Source: Pseudomonadota bacterium (GTDB taxonomy: Bacteria; Pseudomonadota; Gammaproteobacteria; Xanthomonadales; Xanthomonadaceae). Taken from it: a DNA stretch of 47,850 bases. The stretch is from contig JAEZCF010000122.1 of NCBI GenBank assembly GCA_023430045.1, forward strand, positions 1 through 47,850, given 5' to 3'. The notes beneath the pieces are model-generated. The model did no database searches. It was not told the origin of the DNA and saw only the letters and a list, made by a program, of their open reading frames with translations. The position numbers and the translations under genes are program-made. Below are positions 1-7,527 of this stretch, piece after piece. The stretch's first letter is position 1, and every line of letters starts with the position of its first letter.

Positions 1-35
1 CCCTTGGCGCCGGCGAATCGAATCGAGGCAACAGC

Positions 36-932
36 ATGGAATTCAAGGATTACTACGCCACCCTCGGGGTGGAACCGGGTGCTGGCGAAGGCGAAATCAA
101 GACGGCTTACCGGCGGCTGGCGCGCAAGTACCATCCCGATGTCAGCAAGGAGGCCGGCGCCGAGGACAAGTTCAAGGCGATCAACGAGGCTTACGAAGCG
201 CTGCGCGACCCGCAGAAGCGCGCGGCCTACGACCAGCTTCGCGCGCAGGGTTACCGACCCGGCGAGGAATTCGACGTGCCGCCGAACTTCGGTGGCGGTG
301 GCGGCTTCAATTTCGAAGAGGTGTTCGGTGGCGGTGCAGGAGCCAATGGTGGCTTCAGCGACTTCTTTGAAAGCCTGTTCGCACGCCAGCGCGGCGGCGG
401 CCAGCATGGCGGGCCCGGGCCGGGCTTCGGCGGCGGCCCGGCACCCAGCCGCGATACCCGCGCGAAGCTTTCGGTGCCGCTGGAGGCTGCCTACAACGGT
501 GATTCATTGCGCATCACCGTCAATGGCCGGCAGCTGGACGTGCGCGTGCCCAAGGGCATCCGGCCAGGGCAGGTGATCCGTCTGGGCGGGCAGGGCACCG
601 CTGGCGGCAATCTGCTGCTGGAAGTGGAATATGCCGCGCATCCGCAGTTCGAGGTGGATGGCCGCAACATCCTTTACACCTTGCCGGTCACACCGTGGCA
701 GGCGGCGCTGGGCACCAGCATCAGCGTGCCGACCCTGGGTGGCGCGGTGGAACTGAAGATTCCGGCTGATTCGGATGCCGGGCGCAAGTTGCGGCTGCGT
801 GGCCGTGGCCTGCCGGGCACCCCGGCAGGCGACCAGATCATCGAGCTGGAGATCGTCGCACCGGCCGCCACCGATGAAGCGCGCAAGGAAGCGTACCGGA
901 ACCTTGCCAGGGCGTTCGGCGAGACTGCCTGA
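36..932 (+). CDS. cbpA: DnaJ-family co-chaperone CbpA (298 aa)
   Basis: Type II J-domain co-chaperone that delivers substrates to DnaK and stimulates its ATPase; CbpA also binds curved DNA in E. coli. The J domain is at residues 5-65 with the HPD triad at 33-35. A Gly/Phe-rich linker (about 85-135) follows, then the two C-terminal beta-sandwich substrate-binding domains (about 140-285). There is no CXXCXGXG zinc-finger region, which separates it from DnaJ. Length is normal for CbpA. The partner cbpM is not visible downstream, where pilH converges on the gene. The region upstream is cut by the window edge. Identification is firm at family level. Confidence 0.93.
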   Translation: MEFKDYYATLGVEPGAGEGEIKTAYRRLARKYHPDVSKEAGAEDKFKAINEAYEALRDPQKRAAYDQLRAQGYRPGEEFDVPPNFGGGGGFNFEEVFGGGAGANGGFSDFFESLFARQRGGGQHGGPGPGFGGGPAPSRDTRAKLSVPLEAAYNGDSLRITVNGRQLDVRVPKGIRPGQVIRLGGQGTAGGNLLLEVEYAAHPQFEVDGRNILYTLPVTPWQAALGTSISVPTLGGAVELKIPADSDAGRKLRLRGRGLPGTPAGDQIIELEIVAPAATDEARKEAYRNLARAFGETA

Positions 933-959
933 TACCGGGGAACCGGCGTTCCAGGAAGC

Positions 960-982
960 AGCCGGCCAGAGCCCGGCTCTAC
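960..982 (-). repeat. REP-like hairpin with GTAG head (minus strand)
   Basis: Read on the minus strand this starts GTAG and continues as an imperfect palindrome (AGCCGGGCTCTGGCCGGCT). That is the layout of the SMAG/REP elements known from S. maltophilia. It lies between the convergent genes cbpA and pilH and forms a head-to-head pair with the element at 1013-1035. Membership of the SMAG family is inferred from the shape only. Confidence 0.55.
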
Positions 983-1012
983 GCGACACGCCCATGCCGA
1001 GCAGCCATGGCG

Positions 1013-1035
1013 GCAGTGCCGGCCGCTGGCCGGCA
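1013..1035 (+). repeat. REP-like hairpin with GCAG head (plus strand)
   Basis: Second member of the doublet. A GCAG head (a one-base variant of GTAG) is followed by the palindrome TGCCGGCCGCTGGCCGGCA, with an 8-9 bp stem and a short loop. Paired with the minus-strand element at 960-982, with about 30 nt between the heads. It probably also acts as a transcript end for the two convergent genes, but there is no T-tract. Confidence 0.55.
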
Positions 1036-1069
1036 ATCCGGCAATGCATTGGCCGGTCAGGGCCCGAGG

Positions 1070-1444
1070 TCAGCTGGCCGGCTGCGTGAACACCCGTTCC
1101 AGCACCTCGGACAGCTCATCTTCCGAAAACGGCTTGGTGATGTAGGCTTTTGCGCCCTGGCGCATGCCCCACATGCGGTCGGTGTCCTGGTCCTTGGTGG
1201 TGACCAGGATCACCGGGATGTGCCGCGTCGATGCGTCGCGGGCCAGCGTGCGCGTCGCCTGGAAGCCGTTGAGGTTGGGCATCACCACGTCCATCAGCAC
1301 CAGATCGGGCAGCTCGGCACGCGCCGCTTCCACCCCGGCTGCACCGTCGGTGGCGGTCAGGATCTCGTGCCCGAGCTTTTCGACAATGCGCTGTATTCCC
1401 AGCAACTGCGACGGCGAATCGTCGACGATAAGAATGCGTGCCAT
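1070..1444 (-). CDS. pilH: Type IV pilus/twitching response regulator PilH (124 aa)
   Basis: Single-domain CheY-like receiver of the Pil-Chp chemosensory pathway; no output domain. Acidic pocket D8/D9, phospho-acceptor D52 in LMDVVMPNLNG, T82/T83 and conserved K104. The first residues (MARILIVDDSPS) and the segment FQATRTLARD...VTTKDQDTD closely follow P. aeruginosa PilH, in which PilH counteracts the PilG/PilB extension arm. The start is the ATG preceded by GGGGGAAACC. The rest of the pil-chp cluster is not in the window, so the gene is an orphan here and a different chemosensory-type receiver cannot be fully excluded. Confidence 0.75.
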   Translation of the reverse strand: MARILIVDDSPSQLLGIQRIVEKLGHEILTATDGAAGVEAARAELPDLVLMDVVMPNLNGFQATRTLARDASTRHIPVILVTTKDQDTDRMWGMRQGAKAYITKPFSEDELSEVLERVFTQPAS

Positions 1445-1532
1445 GGTTTCCCCCGATGATGCCCGCAGTTTAGTGCGGCGTCCGGTCGCGGGTGAAGCGC
1501 ATCGCGGACCGTCCGTCGCCTGCCTGCGACGC

Positions 1533-2528
1533 TCAGTCGATCCGCACCACGGTGCGGCCCAGTGAGCCACCTGCCAGCATGCCGTCGAACACGTCCGGCA
1601 ATTCCGCCAAGGCGATTTCGTGCGTGCAGATGGTGTCCAGGTGCGCTGGCCTCCATGCGCCGCCCAGCTTCTCCCATACCTGCTCGCGCAGCGCGCGCGG
1701 CGCGTTGGCCGATGAAACGCCCAGCAGCGAGACACCACGCAGGATGAAGGGCATGACGGTCATGTCCAGCGCGGGCGACGCAGCCAGCCCGGCGCTGACC
1801 ACGCTGCCATAGGGCACGGTCTGCGCCAGCAGGCTGGCCAGCATCGGGCCACCGGCGTTGTCCAGGCCCCCGCCGAAGCGTGCCGACTGCAGGGGGGCGC
1901 TGTCGGCCAGCACCTGGCGCGGCAGCACCTCGGCCGCGCCGATCGAGCGCAGCCAGTCGGCCTGGTCCGCCTTGCCACTGATCGCATGTACGTCATGGCC
2001 GGCACGGCTGAAGATGTCCACGGCCAGGCTGCCCACGCCACCACTGGCACCGGTGACCGCCAGCGGGCCGTGCTCGCGCGTCAGCCGGTTGTCGTGCAGG
2101 CGCAGCAGGGCCAGAGCGGCGGTGAAGCCGGCGGTACCGAGAATCATCGACTCGCGCGGGGAAAGTCCCGGCGGCTGTGCGATCACCGCGCTGGATTCCA
2201 GCCGCACATACTGGCTGTAACCCCCGTCGCGGGTTTCGCTGAGCCCGCAGCCGGTGGCCAGTACCGCATCGCCCTCGCGCCAGGCGGGATCGCTGGAGGC
2301 CGCCACGATGCCGGCCACATCGATCCCTCCCACCAGCGGAAACCGCCGCAGGATGCGTCCCTTGCCGGTGCCGGCAAGCGCATCCTTGTAGTTCACCGAC
2401 GACCATTGCGCACGTACCAGCACCTGCCCGGGCGACAGATCATCGATCTCCAGGCGCTCGAAGCCGCTGCGGTGGCCGCCGGCGTCGCGGTGGATGCGAA
2501 AGGCGGTGAATGTGTCTGGAGAGGTCAT
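1533..2528 (-). CDS. acuI: MDR-family acrylyl-CoA reductase/quinone oxidoreductase (AcuI/YhdH type, 331 aa)
   Basis: Zinc-free medium-chain dehydrogenase/reductase of the YhdH/AcuI branch, whose characterised members reduce acryloyl-CoA to propionyl-CoA with NADPH. Residues 30-60 carry SSVNYKDALAGTGKG and FPLVGGIDVAGIV, the branch signature. The nucleotide-binding loop is VTGASGGVGSLAVDIF near residue 160. Length is typical. The start ATG gives the usual N-terminus (MTSPDTFTAFRIHRD); longer upstream reading is not needed. It is divergent from hflK. The substrate in this organism is inferred from family only. Confidence 0.82.
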   Translation of the reverse strand: MTSPDTFTAFRIHRDAGGHRSGFERLEIDDLSPGQVLVRAQWSSVNYKDALAGTGKGRILRRFPLVGGIDVAGIVAASSDPAWREGDAVLATGCGLSETRDGGYSQYVRLESSAVIAQPPGLSPRESMILGTAGFTAALALLRLHDNRLTREHGPLAVTGASGGVGSLAVDIFSRAGHDVHAISGKADQADWLRSIGAAEVLPRQVLADSAPLQSARFGGGLDNAGGPMLASLLAQTVPYGSVVSAGLAASPALDMTVMPFILRGVSLLGVSSANAPRALREQVWEKLGGAWRPAHLDTICTHEIALAELPDVFDGMLAGGSLGRTVVRID

Positions 2529-2671
2529 CGAAACGCTCGCTGACGGAAGAAATCGACACACTACCCCTTCCAATCCTGCTGGTCTGCCCCATCTAGTAGA
2601 ATCACCCAACCGGTATCTGGCTGGTGTCACGGGAAGGGCCCGTGGCGCAGCCCAATTCAGATGGAGCGTGC

Positions 2672-3805
2672 ATGGCCTGGAATACACCCGGCGGCAACAG
2701 GGGCGGACAACGTCCCGACGAGAACCGACGGGGGCCATCCAGGCCCCGGGGCGGCGGATTTGGTGGTGGCTGGGGCGGCTTTCCCGGTCCATTGAAGGAC
2801 ATGCTGGACGGCGGCATCGTCCGCTGGATCGTGGTCGCGCTGGTACTGCTGCTGCTGTTCTCCAGCTTCCAGCTGATCGGCGAACAGCAACGTGGCGTGG
2901 TGCTGCGCTTCGGCCAGTTCTCGCGCATCCTGCAGCCCGGCCCGAACTTCAAGCTGCCGTGGCCGATCGAGTCGGTCACCAAGGTCAATGCGACCGAGAT
3001 CAAGACCTTCTCGATCCAGGTGCCGGTGCTGACCCGTGACGAGAACATCGTCAACGTGTCGCTGAACGTCCAGTACCGCATCGACGACCCGCGCCTGTAC
3101 CTGTTCGGCACCTTCGACGCCGACCAGGTGCTGGAGCAGTCCGCGCAGAGCGCGGTGCGCGAGGAAGTCGGCCGTGCCGACCTCAACTCCGTGCTCAACA
3201 ACCGTGGTCCGCTGGCCACGGCTGCCGAAACCCGCCTGCAGACGCTGCTGGGTGCCTACCGTACGGGCGTGACCGTGACCGGCCTGACCCTGCCCGATGC
3301 GCGGCCGCCGGAAGAAGTGAAGCCGGCCTTCGACGAGGTCAACGGCGCGCAGCAGGTCAAGGAACGCCTGATCAACGAAGCGCAGGCCTATGCGGCCAAG
3401 GTGGTTCCCGAGGCCCGCGGCCAGTCCGCGCGTACCCGTACCACCGCCGAAGGCTACAAGCAGGCAGTGGTGGCGCGCGCCGAAGGTGACGCACAGCGCT
3501 TCACCCTGCTGCAGGAACAGTACAAGGGTGCGCCGGATGTCACCCGCAAGCGCCTGTGGCTGGAAACGGTGGAGCAGGTGCTTTCGGAGAACCGCAAGAT
3601 CATCGGTGGTGATGGTCGCCAGCTGCTGTATGTGCCGGTTCCCGGCGACACGCGGGCCGGTGGTGCCGCGCAGCTGCCGCTGTCCAACCCGGACGTGGTG
3701 CTGCCGGCGGTGACCGGTGGTGCCGCACCCCAGCCGCGCGATGCGGGCAGGCCGACCGGCCGCCCGAGCGGACGACCGAGCAGCCGTGAGGAGGGCAGCC
3801 CATGA
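2672..3805 (+). CDS. hflK: FtsH protease regulator subunit HflK (377 aa)
   Basis: Inner-membrane SPFH/band-7 protein which, with HflC, forms a large periplasmic cage around FtsH and modulates degradation of membrane proteins. Residues 1-45 are Gly/Pro/Arg-rich and cytoplasmic, one transmembrane helix spans about 50-69, and the SPFH domain occupies about 70-270. An Ala/Arg/Glu-rich coiled-coil and a Pro/Arg-rich tail follow. The ATG at 2672 is preceded by GGAG. The stop overlaps hflC by 4 bp (ATGA), implying translational coupling. In E. coli the order is hfq-hflX-hflK-hflC-yjeT-purA. Here hfq-hflX are absent upstream and a divergent MDR gene is present instead. Confidence 0.93.
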   Translation: MAWNTPGGNRGGQRPDENRRGPSRPRGGGFGGGWGGFPGPLKDMLDGGIVRWIVVALVLLLLFSSFQLIGEQQRGVVLRFGQFSRILQPGPNFKLPWPIESVTKVNATEIKTFSIQVPVLTRDENIVNVSLNVQYRIDDPRLYLFGTFDADQVLEQSAQSAVREEVGRADLNSVLNNRGPLATAAETRLQTLLGAYRTGVTVTGLTLPDARPPEEVKPAFDEVNGAQQVKERLINEAQAYAAKVVPEARGQSARTRTTAEGYKQAVVARAEGDAQRFTLLQEQYKGAPDVTRKRLWLETVEQVLSENRKIIGGDGRQLLYVPVPGDTRAGGAAQLPLSNPDVVLPAVTGGAAPQPRDAGRPTGRPSGRPSSREEGSP

Positions 3806-4665
3806 GGAACTCACTGTGGATCGGCCTGGTGGTCGTGATCCTGTTCGGCCTGCTTGGTTCGGTGTACGTGGTACGCGAAGACCAGACCGGCATGGTGCTC
3901 AACCTGGGCAAGGTAGTGCGTGCGGACATCAAGCCGGGCCTGCACTTCAAGCTGCCGCTGGTGGAAACGGTGCGGGTGTTCGACCGCCGCTTCCAGGTGC
4001 TTGATACCGCGCCGGCGCGCTACTTCACTGCCGAACAGAAGGACGTCAGCGTCGACTTCTTCGCCATCGGCTACATCTCCGATGTGCGCGACTATTTCCG
4101 GGCCACCGGTGGCGATCCGCGCGTGGCCAATGCACGCCTGGCGCCGATCATCACCGACTCGCTGCGCAACCAGATCAACTCGCGTTCGCTCACCCAGCTG
4201 GTATCGGGCGACCGCAGCGAGCTGATCGCCGACCAGCTGACCGGGATCAACGACGCTGTGCAGGGCCTGGGCATGCAGATCATCGACCTGCGCATCAAGC
4301 AGATCGACCTGCCGACCGACAGCCAGGTGATCAACGACGTGTACGAACGCATGCGCGCGCAGCGCAAGCAGGAAGCGGCGAAGCTGCGTGCGGAGGGCGA
4401 GGAGCAGTCGCTGACCATCCGCGCGCAGGCCGACCGCGAAAGCACCGTGCTGGTTGCCGAAGCCGAGCGTGATGCCCAGCGCGTGCGTGGTGAAGGCGAT
4501 GCCGAAGCGACCCGCATCTACGGGCGTGCCGGTTCGGCGGATCCTTCGTTCTATGCCTTCACCCGCAGCCTGGAGGCCTACCGCGCCTCGCTGACCGACG
4601 GCAATGGGGTGATCGTGCTGGACAAGAACGATCCGTTCCTGCAGTACCTGAAGAGCGACCGCTGA
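3802..4665 (+). CDS. hflC: FtsH protease regulator subunit HflC (287 aa)
   Basis: Second SPFH subunit of the HflKC complex. An N-terminal membrane anchor at residues 5-22 is followed by a band-7 domain with the family segment VREDQTGMVLNLGKV. The coiled-coil (about 165-235) contains YERMRAQRKQEAAKLRAEGE and repeated Arg/Glu/Ala heptads. The C-terminus (FYAFTRSLEAYRASL, then FLQYLK) is characteristic of HflC. The start overlaps the hflK stop by 4 bp, so the two are made together. Length is normal. Confidence 0.94.
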   Translation: MRNSLWIGLVVVILFGLLGSVYVVREDQTGMVLNLGKVVRADIKPGLHFKLPLVETVRVFDRRFQVLDTAPARYFTAEQKDVSVDFFAIGYISDVRDYFRATGGDPRVANARLAPIITDSLRNQINSRSLTQLVSGDRSELIADQLTGINDAVQGLGMQIIDLRIKQIDLPTDSQVINDVYERMRAQRKQEAAKLRAEGEEQSLTIRAQADRESTVLVAEAERDAQRVRGEGDAEATRIYGRAGSADPSFYAFTRSLEAYRASLTDGNGVIVLDKNDPFLQYLKSDR

Positions 4666-4680
4666 GTCGCCACGTCATCC

Positions 4681-4709
4681 CACGGGGCCCGGCATATCCG
4701 GGCCTCGTG
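4681..4709 (+). terminator. Hairpin between hflC and yjeT
   Basis: A 12-bp stem (CACGGGGCCCGG against CCGGGCCTCGTG, one G-T wobble) with a 5-nt loop lies 16 nt after the hflC stop. It is followed only by CTTTG, so it is a weak intrinsic terminator at best. It may instead reduce read-through or protect the hflKC mRNA 3' end. Confidence 0.5.
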
Positions 4710-4726
4710 CTTTGTGGAGTATCCCG

Positions 4727-4918
4727 ATGAAGGACCTGTTCTCCGCACTGTGCCTGGTGGCGGTGCTGGAAGGCCTGTTGCTGTTCGCCGCGCCGCTGGC
4801 GTGGAAGCGCATGGCCGAGCGCCTGCTGGAGATGCCCGGCACTACCTTGCGCAGCTTTGGTGGCCTGGTGCTGCTGGCCGGCCTGAGCCTGTTGTGGTGG
4901 CTACGTCATCCGGGCTAG
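4727..4918 (+). CDS. yjeT: DUF2065 small membrane protein YjeT (63 aa)
   Basis: Short two-helix inner-membrane protein. Hydrophobic segments are at about residues 3-22 and 42-60, with the conserved Arg/Lys-rich middle and a LLWWLRHPG end. It is the same family and position as E. coli yjeT, which also lies between hflC and purA. The start is the ATG preceded by GGAG (GTGGAGTATCCCG). Molecular function is unknown; conserved linkage suggests a role beside HflKC. A hairpin separates it from hflC. Confidence 0.85.
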   Translation: MKDLFSALCLVAVLEGLLLFAAPLAWKRMAERLLEMPGTTLRSFGGLVLLAGLSLLWWLRHPG

Positions 4919-5241
4919 GCGAGTCCGGCGCGTGGACTGCAGGAATGCCATCGGAACCGATGCCATGGATGACCTCGGTCACAGAGTTGAGTGTCGGGCC
5001 CGAAATGAGCGGATTACGACGATACCAGTCGCAGCGGCCGCTTGGATGACCGGTGCAGCGCTTCTAACGTCAAGGCTCCTTTCATGACCATCAAGGCACG
5101 GTCTCAATGCCGCGTAGCATCCATGGGCAAGAGCAACAGCGGAAGATCCAGGGTGAGGACCAATGTCGGCGCAGCCGTCAGGGCAAGCTCATTTCAGGAA
5201 CGGAGCACCGTCGTCCTCTTCCGGTGACAGGAGTGAGATGG
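4919..5241. other. Intergenic region yjeT to M13-like peptidase (323 bp)
   Basis: No supported gene. It has lower third-position GC when read in any frame than the downstream gene. A short palindrome, CATCGG-AA-CCGATG, lies near 4950-4963. The end carries AGGAG (5229-5233), a Shine-Dalgarno match to the GTG at 5242. No terminator was found after yjeT, so the peptidase could be co-transcribed with hflKC-yjeT. Confidence 0.5.
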
Positions 5242-7320
5242 GTGGGCAATGCGCCGACGGATCGTCGCCGCCTGGTGACTCTCGCCATTGGTGTGCTCGT
5301 GGCAGGTGATCTGATCGCCTCGACGGCGACCACTGCCGGCACCCGCCGGGGGGGCAGCGGCCTCGCCGGCGCTCGGGCGGCCGGCACGGCAAGGTCGCTG
5401 GCCGTCGTACGAAACATGCACCGGAACGCCGCCGGATGCAGGGACCGCAGCGGGAACATCACGGGCATTGCCGGCGCACTCACGGATACGGCGGCAATGG
5501 TGTGCCGTTTTACCGTATTGCCGCGCGTATCGACCACCGATGAACCCCCATCCGGCGGCGTCAGGGATGGTGGTGTGCTCCAGCTGGCCAGCTGGTGGCT
5601 CTCGGCGTGGTATGCCGACCCCTGTGAAAATTTCGATGCTGCGGTGAACGGCTTCTGGAAGCTCGTCAATCCACCGCACAGGTTGATTCCGAGCCGGCTC
5701 CGCGAGCTGGACGAGGCGTTGCAGGACCAGCTTCTGCACACGCTGTCCCTGCTGCCATCCGCACCGGCGCCATCGCCAGCCGGCCGGTTGCTCGCCGACA
5801 TCTGGGCCAGTGCGTTTCGTCCGGAGAGTCGCTCCTGGACAGTTTTCGCTCCCCAGGGGGCTGCGATCACCGCGCTTTCCACGCGCAGCGATGTGGAAGC
5901 CCACTTCTGCAATGGGCTGGGCGAGGGGCGCGATTCCATCATCGAATTCCGTAGCGGAGCCGGGATTGCCGAGCTGGACCTTGATGTGGCACTGCTGCCA
6001 CCGCCGGAGCGCGAGGTGTACACAGCGGCGGCGGATGATCCGCGTGTCACCGTGCATCTCGAACGTGTCCAGGCACTGCTGACGAGCGCCGGAATGCCTG
6101 CCAGCGAAGCGGGCGTGAGCGCACCGGTCCTGCTGCAGATGGAGTCACGATTGGCGGCGTCTTCCGATGAACTGAGGGAGGTCGATCTGGACTCGGCACA
6201 GCGTGCGGTTCCGGACTTCCCTTGGCGGGAAACCTGGAATGCCCTGGGGCTGGATGCTGGCCAGAAGGTGTATGCCGGCCTGGAGCGTTGCCGCGTGCTG
6301 GGCATGCTGCTGCAGGACCATGACGTGTCGGAATGGAAGGCATGGCTGCTCTATCAGGAAGCACGACATGCACGGCCTTTCATTGAATATTCTTCGCATC
6401 CGGGGCAGGTGCTGCGCATGCTTGACCGCAGGGATCTGGCCCAGCAGGTGTTGAGCGGTTGGTTCATGGAGGGAATCAGGCCGGGCCCGGCGCAGCGCGC
6501 GCAGGCGATGTTCGAGCAGATCCGTCACCAGTTCCGGCAGGACGTCGAATCCTCGAAACTGCCGGCGGCGGACAAGCAGCGTGTCATCGATGCGCTGGTG
6601 GCGACGCAGCTGCAGCTCGGCGGACATGCGCACGGCGTTCCATCGACGAGCCAGCCCACCAAGGCCAGCTTCCTGCAGCATATCCAGGCATTGCGCTGTG
6701 CGTTCGTGCAGCGCGGTGTGCGCCAACTGGGTGGCGTGGCGGCGGCTCCTGCACTGCCAGCGCATCGGTTCTTCATGGCCTATGGGGTGGGCTATGACAA
6801 GGTGTTCGCATCGCCAGCGCTGGTGGCCAGCCTGCTGGACCAGGCCGCCGGCAGTGCGGAGATCGAATGGGCGACACTTGGGGTCATGCTCGGGCACGAA
6901 CTGGGCCATGCGCTCGCCAATGTGGAACATCTCAGTGCGCAGGGGGTAGCCATCATGGCGCAGCTCGATGAGCAGATCGCCCAGCGCATCAACGACATCA
7001 GGGTCGCCGGCCGGGGGCTCGATGTGTCCAGGGTACTGGCGGAAGTCGCCTGCGATTTCAGGGGGCTCAGCACCGCGCGTCGTGCCGGACGCGCTGAGGC
7101 GTTGGCGGCCGGAGTGCGTTTCGATGACCGGTGCTTCTTCACCGAGGTCGCGCGGCTGCATGCGGCCAATCCGACATCGGCGCAGCTCAGGAAAGCCCTG
7201 GCCGAAGATGACCATCCGCCGCCGCAGGTGCGGGTCGCGTTGTTGCAGCAGGCAGAGGGATTCGAGGCCGCCTTCGACTGCCCGCCCACGACGTCCGCGG
7301 CGTTCGATGCTGTCGTCTGA
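5242..7320 (+). CDS. Diverged M13 (neprilysin-family) zinc metallopeptidase, probably exported (692 aa)
   Basis: M13 peptidases are zinc endopeptidases of the periplasm or cell surface. The N-terminal landmark is at 127-139 (PCENFDAAVNGFW, versus family PxDDFYxYVNGxW). HELGH at 552-556 provides two zinc ligands and the catalytic Glu. E601 and D605 in LAEVACDFRGL match the ENxAD third-ligand motif. H658 and R664 in DDHPPPQVRV match the substrate-binding His/Arg pair, and FEAAFDCPP matches the FAxAFxC end. The canonical NA[FY]Y motif upstream of HExxH is not recognisable, and the terminal CxxW is missing. I chose GTG 5242 because AGGAG lies 8 nt upstream, an Arg-rich then hydrophobic signal-like segment follows, and the length then equals the family norm. 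It sits between yjeT and purA, which are adjacent in E. coli. Substrate unknown. Confidence 0.7.
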   Translation: MGNAPTDRRRLVTLAIGVLVAGDLIASTATTAGTRRGGSGLAGARAAGTARSLAVVRNMHRNAAGCRDRSGNITGIAGALTDTAAMVCRFTVLPRVSTTDEPPSGGVRDGGVLQLASWWLSAWYADPCENFDAAVNGFWKLVNPPHRLIPSRLRELDEALQDQLLHTLSLLPSAPAPSPAGRLLADIWASAFRPESRSWTVFAPQGAAITALSTRSDVEAHFCNGLGEGRDSIIEFRSGAGIAELDLDVALLPPPEREVYTAAADDPRVTVHLERVQALLTSAGMPASEAGVSAPVLLQMESRLAASSDELREVDLDSAQRAVPDFPWRETWNALGLDAGQKVYAGLERCRVLGMLLQDHDVSEWKAWLLYQEARHARPFIEYSSHPGQVLRMLDRRDLAQQVLSGWFMEGIRPGPAQRAQAMFEQIRHQFRQDVESSKLPAADKQRVIDALVATQLQLGGHAHGVPSTSQPTKASFLQHIQALRCAFVQRGVRQLGGVAAAPALPAHRFFMAYGVGYDKVFASPALVASLLDQAAGSAEIEWATLGVMLGHELGHALANVEHLSAQGVAIMAQLDEQIAQRINDIRVAGRGLDVSRVLAEVACDFRGLSTARRAGRAEALAAGVRFDDRCFFTEVARLHAANPTSAQLRKALAEDDHPPPQVRVALLQQAEGFEAAFDCPPTTSAAFDAVV

Positions 7321-7372
7321 ACGGTGCGGCGGCCCAGGGTAGCAAGGGCCTCGGGAAACCCGGATAATGCAC

Positions 7373-7404
7373 AAAAGCCGGACGGGCCTCCCGTTCGGCT
7401 TTTT
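7373..7404 (+). terminator. Rho-independent terminator after the M13-like peptidase gene
   Basis: Stem AAAAGCCGGACGGG / CCCGTTCGGCTTTT (one G-T wobble), 3-nt loop, then a T run ending at 7404. It lies about 50 nt downstream of the peptidase stop and 124 nt upstream of purA. It therefore separates the hfl-yjeT-peptidase block from purA. Confidence 0.8.
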
Positions 7405-7527
7405 CCGTGTCCGGCCCTGTCATCGCCGGTGGCTCCCCGCTGGAGCCGCCATCCCCGCGCTGGCCGGTCCGTGCCCGGTTCAACCGTCCGCGGCCCCGAT
7501 GGCCGCACACAATTCGAGGAGCCCGCC

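Noticed and set aside
5042..5227. Small 61-residue open frame before the M13-like gene
   Set aside because: No Shine-Dalgarno, odd composition, no homology recognised.
5107..5241. N-terminal extension of the M13-like protein to an upstream ATG
   Set aside because: Gln/Arg-rich, lower third-position GC, no ribosome-binding site; would bury the signal-like segment. GTG 5242 has AGGAG.
7363..7368. GATAAT as a purA promoter
   Set aside because: Its start point would fall inside the terminator stem at 7373-7404 and no -35 is visible; not supported.
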